NCBI GenBank assembly: GCA_025526935.1
Contig: JAHLKD010000107.1
Coordinates: 115,646 to 179,645, forward strand
DNA length: 64,000 nucleotides
From: Cladochytrium replicatum
Lineage: Eukaryota; Chytridiomycota; Chytridiomycetes; Cladochytriales; Cladochytriaceae
Direction: 5' to 3'
This document shows, one piece after another, positions 45,662 to 55,453 of this stretch; positions within the stretch are counted from its first letter, which is position 1, and the number at the start of each line of letters is the position of its first letter. The translations under genes and the position numbers were made by a program. The notes beneath the pieces were generated by a model. It was not told where the DNA came from. It was given only the letters and a program-made list of their open reading frames with translations, and searched no databases.

Positions 45662-47465
45662 TCAAGCCTTCTTTTCCGAGAAGTAATGCTTCAGATTCTC
45701 GCCAGCCCTATCAATCATATCCGCACTCTTGCAGAACGCAAATCGTGCCAAGTATCCGGCAACCTCCTTCTTCTCCACTTCCGCGCCTTTAGCACTATCG
45801 TCGTAGAATGCGGAGGGAGGGATGGCCGTAACACCAGCCTCCGTTGTCAAATGCCGGCAAATCCTGAAATCTCGTCTTCCATCTTTGCGGTTGAGTTCGC
45901 GCTCGGAAACGTCCGCTTTCAAAGCGGAAAGTTGCTCTTCGGAGACCTCCGCAGGGTCTTCGACACTCGATGTGTCCGCAAGGATAAAGTAACCGCCGTG
46001 AGGCAAAGTAGGGTTGAGATTCACGGAGCTCAACATCGTGAACAGACGGTCACGAAGTGCTTCGTATGCTGCACGCGTTTCTTCAAAGAACGTGCCGGCA
46101 ATCGCTTGTTCGAGTGCAGTCGCGACGGCTTCTTGGAGCGGAGTCGCGATACTGAAAGGCACGAACTGGTGAACCATTTGGACCGAGCGGACGATTGGAG
46201 CGGGAGCGATGACCCATCCAATCTTCCAGCCTGTTACACCAAACATCTTTCCGACGCTTCCCAGTGTGATTGTACGCTCAAACATCCCAGGAAGGGAGGC
46301 TGACGAATCAAAAATGTTAGCATCTAATAAATTAGCGAGATCGAAAGGCCTTACCGAACTTAATGAACGGAGAAACGGAATCGGAATAAACCAGAGTCTC
46401 GTAAACCTCATCTGCCATGACAAGCAGATCAAACTCTTCGGCGATAGCGGCAATTCCCAAGAGCTCCTCTCTAGTGAACACCTTGCCTAAAGGTGGCAAA
46501 ATAAACTTTTACTGGCGTCAGGTATTTCAATCTAAAACTTACCAACTGGATTATGTGGGTTGTTGACAATAATAAGCTTTGTCTTTGGTGTGACAGCAGC
46601 TCGTAGTTCATCGAGATCGAGCTTCCAATCGTGAGATGTTTTGGCACCACCTGCGGGCCCATGTCCCTTCGGTGGGCGCAATGATACCACTACGGGTTTT
46701 CCGCCCGCAAGGGCGACAGATGCTGGGTACGAGTCGTAGAATGGCTGCATCATAATGACCTCATCATCGCGATCAACAAACGCCTGAATTGTACTGTAGA
46801 TTGCTTGTATATTGTTAGCAGCATTGTTCTTTACAAAAATCAATCGTTCAAACTACCTTCAGTTGCGCCAACAGTTGTCACGATTTCAGTAAGTGGATCG
46901 ATGCTGCGTCCGATCTTCTCAGAATAGAATTTGGATAACACTGCGGATAAAAAGTCTAAATAAGCCATGTCATGCGCGAAACATACTCGAAAATCACCTT
47001 GCACAAGCTTTGGATGCCCTTCACTCCTCGTGTATTGATGCACCAGACCAGAGTCCAAAGCCGTTCTTCCGGCAGCCTCCCTGATAAACTCAGGCACCGG
47101 CAACGTTGGGAACCCCTTCAAAATGGACATGCATGTTGGCAGGATTCATCCATGCTCAAAAATCCCATTCAAACCTGTCCAAGATTGACCGCAGAATGCT
47201 TAATGGCAAGTTTTGTGAACTCGGAGAAGACAGTTCCAGTCGGATCAAGCTTCAGCAACCTTGGAGCGGACTTCGTAAACAGGCGATTAGATAAGAACCC
47301 CCAACAAAATATTTTGAAGTGTGAGCTCACCTGTCTGGCCAGCCCGCCGGGAAGATTTCCATTTACAGTAGACGAAGACATGTACGTCACTTGAGATTTT
47401 AGGCACAGCGCCGTTCGCAACAGTGGGTTGTCAAGAGATTTGGAGACGAATCTGTTCATGTGCAA
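45662..47465 (-). CDS. BNA3: class I/II aminotransferase, kynurenine aminotransferase-like
   Basis: PLP enzyme of the kynurenine/glutamine transaminase group (2-oxoacid plus amino acid; kynurenine to kynurenate in yeast Bna3). Exons read from the right: 47465-47331, 47270-47175, 47115-46998, 46940-46857, 46803-46543, 46486-46355, 46299-45662; 487 aa. Motifs in order: NLGQGFPTLPVPEF, TVGATEAIYS, NNPHNPVGK, MADEVYE (cofactor Asp), GSVGKMFGVTGWKIGW (Schiff-base Lys in SVGK) and the substrate-carboxylate Arg in YLARFAFCK. Residues 1-28 are basic, Ser/Leu-rich and lack acids until Asp12, like a mitochondrial presequence. A second Met at residue 29 (47381) starts MSSSTVNG, the point where cytosolic forms would begin. 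Substrate preference cannot be fixed from sequence. Confidence 0.88.
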
Positions 47466-48650
47466 TTATTCACGCTATTTAACCAAATGAGGTCATAATT
47501 GTGAAGGAGTGTGTCACGGGACACATTGCGCAACGGATAACTTTCGATCGTTGATTATCGCAAAACCTCCCATTCTGTTAGAAGATTATTGTTCCCTTAA
47601 AGCAATAAGATGTCGCAAAGAATTACATTGGTCATGGAAAGAGCTATTTGATAGAGGGAAAGGGGAATCTGAAACATCAGGTTGACAACTTTTTTTGTTT
47701 AACGCTGAGAGATCCAGAGCTTCACTTACCCGAAAAAATTGGCTTACAATTGGTTTATTCAATATCTGCGACTTGTAGTTCCTAGCATGAATTGTGGAGT
47801 CTGGTGATTACCGATCCCAGAGACACTCTTCCCGTAATCTTCACTGAGAATCTTATCCAACAGTACATACTTCTTCTTATGCTTTAGATGATCCGGATCA
47901 ACTTCCTCTCCGACTTCAGTTGCTCTTGTGAAAGCAATTATTAGGGCTAAATATATGGTATGGCACACATTTTTAACTGGAAAATACGAATTATCCAACT
48001 TGGTAAGCACATTTGGTCGACTCTGGAAAAACCAAAAGGTAGAACTGCACCTCACATATGATAGGCTAGATCATAGCACTTACGTTGCCTCATTACACCC
48101 CAGGTTGCTTGGGAGGATGCTAGCTGAATCTTGCCCACCTGAGCTTTGGGCGAATTGATTATTTTCATCAGCACATATGTTCGACTTGTTCTACTTCGAA
48201 CACGGTGAAAAGCGCAAATTGCAACTCCGGGTCAATAGTACTCTCTTTGAGTGTTGCCGGAGCCGGACTTACTGTCAGAGGTTGCACTCGTAATGCACAT
48301 CAATGTCGATATCAGAATGTAACAGGCTAAATCGTAGGATGTTAAGCTGCCTCATCATTTCGATGTTTTTTTGGTTGGATTCTAGGAAGAGCTGATGGCC
48401 GAAAATCTGATTTCGTTGGGGGATGGAAATTGTCAATATTTTTTTATGGGTAATCATGCTGGTCAAAATTATTTTATCGGCAATGATGCCGTCTACATGA
48501 AGGATATCCTCGACCACTCTGCACCATCAAATGAGTGAGCAAAAGATAAACCACCAAGTCATCGAGCATGGGATAAAACCGTTTATTAAGGGGGAAACAA
48601 AGAAGGAAAACAGTCCAAGATTTTTTTTCTTTTGTCATCTAGCAATCCAC
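47466..48650. other. spacer aminotransferase / SEC14
   Basis: No recognised gene. One 98-codon minus frame (47759-48055) has no family match that I can name. Confidence 0.4.
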
Positions 48651-49577
48651 CTACATTCCAGCCGAGCCATTTGAAGACTTTACACCATGAGGACCTACCT
48701 CCGTTCCATAACCGTCCAACAACTGCTCGTACTCCATCTTGGGATATCCAGGAATAGTTCCATCATTCCACGGTCCAACATCTCCTTTAGATTTCGAATT
48801 TCCACCGAGGAGTTCTGGTGCGTTGTCCCTGTCGATCGTTTCAAAGATGAAGTGGGTGTAACCCGTGCTAAGGAATTCAATCTTGTTGACCGTGACCTCG
48901 TCGAGCATCGGCTTCACGAGCTGCCAGACGGCGGTGAATAGCACTGGCGTGTTGATAACGTACATCTTCCCGAGCATCTCTGGGTAATAGTTTTGCGCTA
49001 TTGCCGAGACGTTTTTGACAAATGTGAACACACGGGAAAAGTTTGACACGGAGACGCCTTTCAGGTCGAGGATGGTACAGGACTGTTCAATGTGGAAGCC
49101 TGCTGCGATAGAGCAGGCTGGCAGGCGGTAGTTGACGAGCTTCTCGTATTCCACGACGTGCTGGATGAGCATGCGTTCGAGGTTGGTGACGGCGAAAACT
49201 TGGTCGAGGTTGATCACGCCGATCTGCTCAATGTAGATCGGGCGGCCGTGTTTGTCGGTCTTGTGATATGTGCGGGGGTAGAAGGCCGCGACGACGGGCA
49301 TCTCGGGAAACTTCCACTCCTTGACGAGCCGGTCCACACCGATGCCGCCAAACTCTTTGCGCCACTTGATGTAGTCTGAGAACATGAGCTTTGCATTCAG
49401 GACGTTGAACTTTCTGGCGCGGAGGAAACGGAGGAGAAGGTGATTGTCGTGCCGAGAGGGATCGAAGAGGTCATCGGCCTTCAGCTCTTCTTTAAACTCT
49501 TCCAAAATGTCCTGCTGCTCTTCTGTGAGAGTCTCCAGACGCCCTGGGAGATCTAGCTTCACTGGTGGAGGTACCAT
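48651..49577 (-). CDS. SEC14: Sec14-type phosphatidylinositol/phosphatidylcholine transfer protein
   Basis: Peripheral Golgi lipid exchanger linking PI and PC metabolism to secretion. Single exon, 308 aa, the usual Sec14 length. CRAL-TRIO N-terminal helices (LLLRFLRARKFNV) are followed by the lipid-binding domain: PRTYHKTDKHGRPIYIEQIG, CTILDLKGVSVSNF, QNYYPEMLGKMYVINTP and the gating-helix region F-x-x-V-W-x-L-V-K-P. The C-terminal part has APELLGG in place of the common LP[AE]xxGG and a short GDVGPWND tail. It carries no frame break. Convergence with no neighbour on the left; on the right 2.3 kb separates it from the divergent RHO1. Confidence 0.94.
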   Translation of the reverse strand: MVPPPVKLDLPGRLETLTEEQQDILEEFKEELKADDLFDPSRHDNHLLLRFLRARKFNVLNAKLMFSDYIKWRKEFGGIGVDRLVKEWKFPEMPVVAAFYPRTYHKTDKHGRPIYIEQIGVINLDQVFAVTNLERMLIQHVVEYEKLVNYRLPACSIAAGFHIEQSCTILDLKGVSVSNFSRVFTFVKNVSAIAQNYYPEMLGKMYVINTPVLFTAVWQLVKPMLDEVTVNKIEFLSTGYTHFIFETIDRDNAPELLGGNSKSKGDVGPWNDGTIPGYPKMEYEQLLDGYGTEVGPHGVKSSNGSAGM

Positions 49578-51903
49578 GACGAAAATTGTTGTCTGCTGAA
49601 GGTGTTACAGCTGAAAGAAAAATAATTGGCGGCCTGGATCAAAAGAGTCGGAGAAATGTTTGTTCACGAGGAAGCGCCGCAGATAAACGCCGCAGGAAAT
49701 TTGCGGGGGTGAGGATGGCGAGCAGGTCTTACTTCCTTCGTGAGTCTTCGTGCACCACCCAAAGCAAAGCAAACTGGGAATGGTGTGGCTGATACAGTGG
49801 CGTTATGGGGTGCAAAGTTTATTGGAGGCAACAGAGTGTTCTCGGTGCTACTACTACGAGCCCGACCAGTTTGGGACGAGGGATTGCTTTGGGGTCGAGA
49901 TAGCGATTTGGGAAGGACCCAAGAGCAATCCGGTTGAATTAGAAGATAGCGAGGCGGTCCTCATTGTCAGCAACGTGGGTGGTTGTTGGGTGGGTGGGTG
50001 GGAGGTGGTAATTGTAGCGACGAATCGCTCTAAAATGCCCGACTTTTTCTGATACCCATTGACTGGGGTTTGTCCCCACAGTCATCATTGGATAACGCTG
50101 CGCACGTGAGCAAATTGGAGATTCGTTGAAAGACTCGCACCACATTTCACGTTCGGGCTCCGCATTGCACGTCGACGACGCTCAAAATTCTTCAACCGAC
50201 GCATATGATGGAGCATTAGCAGCGAAAATGCACGCGATGCACGAGACACCTTCGACTCCTGGACCACATCACGGGTCACCAAAAGTCAAGCCAGCTCTCC
50301 AAACAAACCAACGCCAGCGGCAAAGCGCAACAAAATACTTATCCTTCGCTTCCTAAATGAGCACTGCGGCATATGCTAGTCTCGGAATGCAGTCAGATGA
50401 CAGATAGGCGACCTCAGAATGTTCAGCTTCGACAGTCCGTTGCAATTTTCGTTGTAGATGAAAAACTCCCAGCAAAGGTTCGCCCTCTGGCCCATCGCTC
50501 ATTCAGATAACCCAGCGAAATCAACCTAACTTCCCTCAGTTAAGCTTCTCCACCTGAAGGTAGGTATCTCTAAAACATAGGATTAAACCATTCATGATTC
50601 GAGCAAGCTTCCGCTTCTGCAATGCCAACGCCAATCCCAATGGCATGGCATATACGGTACCGACTATGCACACGCTTGCGACCCCGTACGGTGCTCACTT
50701 CGTGCGGCAGATGCTGTATCACCATTAAGCAGCGACAACGTGCACGCCAGGTTAACCAACTTCTCCAATATTTATGTTTCCAGGACATTCTTCCATGCAG
50801 CAAGGATTTTACAGTGTCGGTGGATATTTTGGAACTCCGATGGTTTGTGCGCTAACAATCCCGATAATCCAGAACACACCAGGTTTTACTTCAAACAAAT
50901 ACAGAATCAATGGGGAAGATCACAACGGAGACAATAAGCCGCAAACGGGCGAACTCTCAAACCAAACATAGAAACACCCAGACCAGAATTGGTTGCTTCG
51001 TCGCGTGAAATCATCAAGAAGAGCGAGGCTTCTAGCCAATCTCCCAACTCTGCAACACCATTTTCAGGGGGATTCAATTTTGACGACGAAACCCAACGTG
51101 TGATTGAGATTGCAACGACGAAGGAAACACCAGATGCAGGTTCCAGCGATGGAAGTAAAAGGTGCAGGAAGATCGTGTTTCGGGCACCTTCGCTATTGAG
51201 TAAGCGGCGGAAAACAAGAAGGTCTGCCGCCGGTCGAATAGATTATGTTAGAAGAAGAGGGCCGAAGCACGGAGAGTTCTCCTCCGCCAGCCGCTGAATC
51301 TGAAGCATTTGCAGAATAGGAATTGGAAGAGACAGTGCTTGTTTCTGAAGCTTATGCGTTTGTTGGAACCCGGAGTGCCATGAAGGAGAAATTGGAGGAA
51401 CAATAAAAGCGTATGGACGTACAGAACGGAAAGCTTTGCCGAAGTGTAGTGACTCATACGGGGATGAGTTGAAATTGAGTTGAAATGCAATCGAATCGAT
51501 TCCATGGATGTTTTTGGATATGATAAAATCTGTTACTGTAGAGGAGGAAAGGAGATGGAGCTGAGCGTTGCGGGTGGCTCGACCTCCCACCTTTTTGCTT
51601 TCCAGTGAACATCTCAACTTTATACCCTTTGATACTCTGATGAAACAACAGCACCACCACTTGCACATCCTTTTCAACCAAGTTATAATTACACGAAACA
51701 CGTCCATTATCCATTCCAATTCTCACATACCCAACGCCCTCTTTTTACTGCTGCACTGCCACCCGCCACAGCTCCTTCCACACACCTGTCGGATACACCG
51801 ACCCACCGTATTGCGTTGCATTGTCTCTCGTCGTTGGTTCGGAAAAGTGTACTCAGTCGGCTCTCGCATTATCATAGCACCCCATCCGTAGTTGTTTACA
51901 GAA
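49578..51903. other. SEC14-RHO1 divergent intergenic region
   Basis: 2.3 kb. It holds a quadruplex motif (49988-50002). Plus-strand frames at 50126-50356, about 50590-50725, 50774-50971 and 50989-51297 have biased Ser/Thr/Lys/Arg or Gln/Tyr composition and could be remains of an unknown gene, but I could not link them by consistent splice sites. Confidence 0.4.
49988..50002 (+). promoter_or_regulatory. G-quadruplex motif upstream of SEC14
   Basis: GGGTGGGTGGGTGGG: four G-triplets with one-base loops on the plus strand, 411 bases upstream of the SEC14 start (SEC14 is read from the minus strand, so the G-run is on its template strand). More G-runs flank it. Confidence 0.6.
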
Positions 51904-52930
51904 ATGACTGAAATTCGCCGGAAGGTATTTATTGCTTGCCAGTTCCTACCCCAACTTTGCAATGCGTCCGGTTGCAGATGGAAATACCAGACCATGAGCA
52001 AGCGTACTGACCCATTATTTATTTTTCCCTGAATTTCATTTCCTCATCGGTTGGTTCGCTGTGCGCTCTTCTCGCCTTGGAACATTCGATTTTGCTGCAC
52101 CCCAAAAACGATCATAATTTGGCTATTCAACGGAATATATTAGCTGGTTGTAGTTGGTGACGGTGCAAGTGGAAAGACTTCGCTCCTCATCCGTTTCTCT
52201 CGTAACACTTTCCCTCAGGTGAGCCAACTTCCTTTCAAGTCTCCTTTTTGGTATATTTACCACTTAATTGTGTCTTTTTTTGTCGATAACTAGAGCTATG
52301 TTCCCACCGTTTTCGAAACATACGTGAAGGATGTCCACGTCGACGGAAAGACTGTTGAGCTTGCCTTGTGGGATACAGCTGGACAGGAAGACTATGATCG
52401 TCTGCGACCTCTCTCTTACTCCGACTCGCACGTTATTCTGATTTGCTTCGCAGTTGACATGCCTGACTCGCTGGAAAACGTCACAGAGAAGGTTAGTGTT
52501 AAGCTCACGTTTCTCAGTTTCTGTTGTATCTGCACTTTCCCACAAGTTAGTTCACTCACAATTAACTGAAATAACTGCGAGAGCCGTTGTTTATTTTCCG
52601 CTCAATACGCACATGTCCCTAACAATTACATGGTTTTAGTGGATCTCTGAAGTCAGCCACTTCTGCCCTCGTGTCCCCATCATCCTCGTCGGTTGCAAAC
52701 AGGATCTTCGCCACGACCCCCAGACTCTCGCCAACCTTGCCCGCGCCAACCACCGACCCGTTTCTCCCGAGCAGGGTGTGGAGATTGCACAACGCATAGG
52801 TGCATACCGCTACCTCGAGTGCTCCGCCCTCCACGGATCTGGTGTCAACGAGGTGTTTGAGCACGCGACGCGCATTGCTCTCGCAAGCCAAAAAAAGCAA
52901 AAGAAGTCTGGCCCCTGCAAGCTTACATAA
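51904..52930 (+). CDS. RHO1: Rho-family small GTPase, Rho1-like
   Basis: Membrane-anchored switch that in fungi activates glucan synthase, Pkc1 and formins. Exons 51904-51924 (MTEIRRK), 52144-52218, 52294-52491, 52640-52930; 194 aa. Numbering follows RhoA: P-loop GDGASGKT (12-19), effector YVPTVFE with Thr37, DTAGQE with Gln63, the guanine-binding GCKQDL region and ECSA near the end. The first intron (219 nt) lies directly before the P-loop exon; its acceptor is AATATATTAG. RhoA-type Cys16 and Cys20 are both Ser here. The C-terminus is [12 protein letters not shown]: a polybasic stretch and a CaaX-like box CKLT, whose second residue (Lys) is not aliphatic and whose last residue Thr is unusual. 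A 6-residue spread from Rho1 consensus after DLRHDP makes Rho1 more likely than Cdc42 or Rac. Confidence 0.9.
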
Positions 52931-53505
52931 GGTGTTTGTTCCTTGAGGGAGGGAAATGTCACTTTTTAATCGCAAGGAAGAGGGAGTTGATGAATGTGGG
53001 TAGGCAAGGGAGTTTGGTTTTTTATTCCAAAGATCGACGAAACTCCATTGGCGTTACACCCCGGCATTTTCGAACCTCGTTGACTTTGTGTGTTTCTTCT
53101 GTTTTTTCGTTTTTGTTTTGTGAGCGAATAGGGAGTTTATTTCACGATAGAACCGGTGGCTGATCTTCATTTGCGGATTTGGTGTATTTCTGTAGTCTTT
53201 TACTTTTTTCAATCGTTTTTCTTCTCCCCTTTTGCGCCTTTTCATCGAACATTTGGGTGTTCTTTTCATCGGTAGATCCTTTTTCTCTCTTCCTGCTTTG
53301 CTCCGACATTGTCATTATCATTGCGTTACTATCTCATTTTCGTGGAATTGCGATTGGTGACGCTCCCTCTTTGGAAAAGAAACAAAGGTCTTACTTGAAA
53401 ACAACCCAGGAGATTACTGCAGGTCTGAGATGGTTTACATGAACCATCTTTTGTATTTTGTTAAACGAGAAACATCAGAGCAAATCAGGTGAAGAAGAGC
53501 ACATT
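52931..53505. other. convergent spacer RHO1 / HIT gene
   Basis: T-rich 3' flank of RHO1; no gene recognised. Confidence 0.45.
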
Positions 53506-54234
53506 TTACAAGGCCGAGTGAGACTCGAGCTTCGTCTTGATTGCTGCAAGAGTCTCAGCCAGCTCCTCTTTAGTTGGCGACAGTTGGGGCCATTCAATCC
53601 CCAGCCCTTGACGAGCATCGGGTTTTGGGCTGTATGATGGAGTTTCGTTAGCCCGAGAAAGATTCATGATAGCATTGCCTTACATAATGTGGAAATGAAC
53701 GTGGTCAACTTGAAATTCCCGGTCATAAGTAAGTTTCTAATTCGTTCATCAAAGCATGCAGCTTACCAGCTTGATCTTTTCAACGGCATAATCCAATCCA
53801 AAGCGCACATCTCAGTCAAGAAAATAGGATTGAATTTCCAACCGTATACTTACGGGCCAACCTTCCATTGTTCTGTGGTCATCTCCGCTTTAGCACAACG
53901 AATCTACATAAAATAGCAGTATTCCCTAACCTGCAAGATGTTGTAGTTTTCAGCACCGATGGCTGTTGCGACCTTCTTCGCGATCGGGAGAATGTCTGCC
54001 AGATGCTCATCGGGTACTTCATGCATGAACTGGGCATGGTACTTTGGAATGACAAGCGCATGACCTTTCGAGAGGGGGTTGATGTCCAGGAAAACGTAGG
54101 TCAGGTCGGTCTCCAGGATCTTGGAGGAGGGAATGACTCCCTGAAACAAGAAATCAGAACACAAGAATCGGCTTGAAGAAAATCCTCACCTTGATGATCT
54201 TGCAAAAGATGCAGCTCGCACTGAACGACGACAT
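53506..54234 (-). CDS. HNT1: HIT-family nucleotide hydrolase (Hnt1/HINT-like)
   Basis: Histidine-triad enzyme that cleaves purine phosphoramidates such as AMP-lysine. Exons read from the right: 54234-54190, 54140-53931, 53872-53854 (19 nt), 53775-53767 (9 nt), 53708-53684 (25 nt), 53629-53506; 143 aa. N-terminal CIFCKII is typical of Hnt1/HinT; then FLDINPLSKGHALVIPKYH, NYNILQNNGRLAHQ and the catalytic triad region HVHFHIIPKPD. The 9-nt exon (ATCAAGCTG) supplies HQA: without it the protein would lack the conserved His-Gln that precedes the triad, and it has a clean AG before and GTAAGC after. All five introns are GT-AG with matching phase. Its ATG is 52 bases from that of the divergent mitochondrial L6 gene, so they share a promoter. 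Confidence 0.9.
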
Positions 54235-54286
54235 TATTATTGGAGGAGGGTTGTGGCTTGGACTTGACCGGAGAAAACTGAATCCA

Positions 54287-55081
54287 ATGCTGACTGTGCG
54301 ATCGGTGCTGGACCAGGGCGGACTCGCACAGCTGTTGTTGAAGCGTGTATTTGCGAGGTGGGCAGCTTCAAATACTGAACGAAGACTTTATCTGATTCTT
54401 GTGGTTTCCTGGTCTTGCAGCCCGTCATGTAATATTGCAAATCCTCGCACTTTTTTATCAACACCACCAACCCACTCCATGATCGGACGCAGACCCATCA
54501 AATACTCTCCCGATGTCTCCATATCCATCGCACCTCGCGTCCCAGACTCCTCGTTCCCAACATGTGAGAACCAAGTCGTCGTAACTGGACCCCTGGGAAC
54601 CCTCTCCATGCCGCTCCACTCCTTCGTCCAAGTCAGCATCAACGCTTCCGCACCTGGAGCATCATCCGCATCCGGAATGAACGTCGTCAAGCTCTCAGTT
54701 GACGACCCCGAGCATCGCAGACAGAAAGCCATCTGGGGAACCTCGCGCGCACTCCTCAATCGCATGGTCGAGGGCGTCACAGAGGGCGTCACAGTCCCCT
54801 TGCGATTCGTTGGCGTCGGATACCGTGCTCAGCTCGATGAAGCGCAGAAGAGAATCGAATTGAGGCTGGGTTACTCCCACTCCATCTTCATGAAGATCCC
54901 AGAGGGCATCGAGGTCGTGATTCCGCAGCCACAGAGGATTCTGTTGAAGGGAATTGATTTGCCAAAGATCACGCAGTTCGCCGCCCAGATTAGGAAATGG
55001 AGACCTCCAGAACCATATAATCAAAAAGGGATCTTTGTGGGAGATGAAACGATCAAGAAAAAGGAAGGAAAGAGGCGTTAG
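54287..55081 (+). CDS. MRPL6: mitochondrial ribosomal protein uL6m
   Basis: Large-subunit mitoribosome protein (bacterial L6). Exons 54287-54357 and 54421-55081; 243 aa. Residues 1-40 are Leu/Arg/Ser-rich with few acids, a mitochondrial presequence. Mature-chain landmarks: SMIGRRPIKYSPDVSISI, VVVTGPLGTLSMPL, GTSRALLNRMVEGVTEGV, FVGVGYRAQL and the C-terminal RKWRPPEPYNQKGI, then the basic KKKEGKRR. Intron 54358-54420 is 63 nt without a stop, so the frame is also open unspliced; removal turns VFARWAAS... into VFASPSCN and shortens the presequence. An upstream ATG at 54173 overlaps the HIT gene and is unlikely. Only 52 bases separate it from HNT1, read the other way. Confidence 0.9.
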   Translation: MLTVRSVLDQGGLAQLLLKRVFARWAASNTERRLYLILVVSWSCSPSCNIANPRTFLSTPPTHSMIGRRPIKYSPDVSISIAPRVPDSSFPTCENQVVVTGPLGTLSMPLHSFVQVSINASAPGASSASGMNVVKLSVDDPEHRRQKAIWGTSRALLNRMVEGVTEGVTVPLRFVGVGYRAQLDEAQKRIELRLGYSHSIFMKIPEGIEVVIPQPQRILLKGIDLPKITQFAAQIRKWRPPEPYNQKGIFVGDETIKKKEGKRR

Positions 55082-55453
55082 AGCTTCCGGTTTTAAAAAC
55101 ATGTGCCAATTGTGTTACAGTTGTTTGTTCGTCTAAACTTTTAAAAAATTGCAAACGGTTTTTAATACTCACTCAAATCTTGCTGTGACTCTCGCCTAAT
55201 TGTTATGCAAGCGAAGAAGAGACTTGCACAATGAATGAGCGAGATTCTTGGGATGAATGAGCGAGATTCTTGGCGATGAAGGAGTCTCATGCTACTTCAG
55301 TCGATTGTTTGCTTGAGAAGTGGGACGTGTGGTCGAAATTCGAGCTGTGATTAAGTTGATGTCTTCAAAATCTCGAGCATGTCTTCCATGTTGATACTCC
55401 AGGCTGTCAATGGATCATACAAATAGAATCAATGGGCATCAAAATTCTTCAGC
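55082..55453. other. junction of host sequence and LINE copy 1
   Basis: 3' flank of uL6m, then unique sequence up to where LINE homology starts (55454). Holds a 22-nt tandem duplication at 55231-55274. Confidence 0.5.
55231..55274. repeat. 22-nt tandem duplication
   Basis: Two adjacent units (55231-55252 and 55253-55274) starting ATGAATGAGCGAGATTCTTGG differ only at the last base. Located about 150 bases after the uL6m stop. Confidence 0.7.

Noticed and set aside
51243-51726. Minus-strand frames of 85-158 codons upstream of RHO1
   Set aside because: Mutually overlapping, unusual composition, no family resemblance; probably chance frames in the RHO1 upstream region.
54173-54286. Upstream in-frame ATG extending uL6m by 38 residues
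   Set aside because: It would overlap the first exon of the HIT gene on the other strand, and the extension does not look like a presequence; the ATG at 54287 does.
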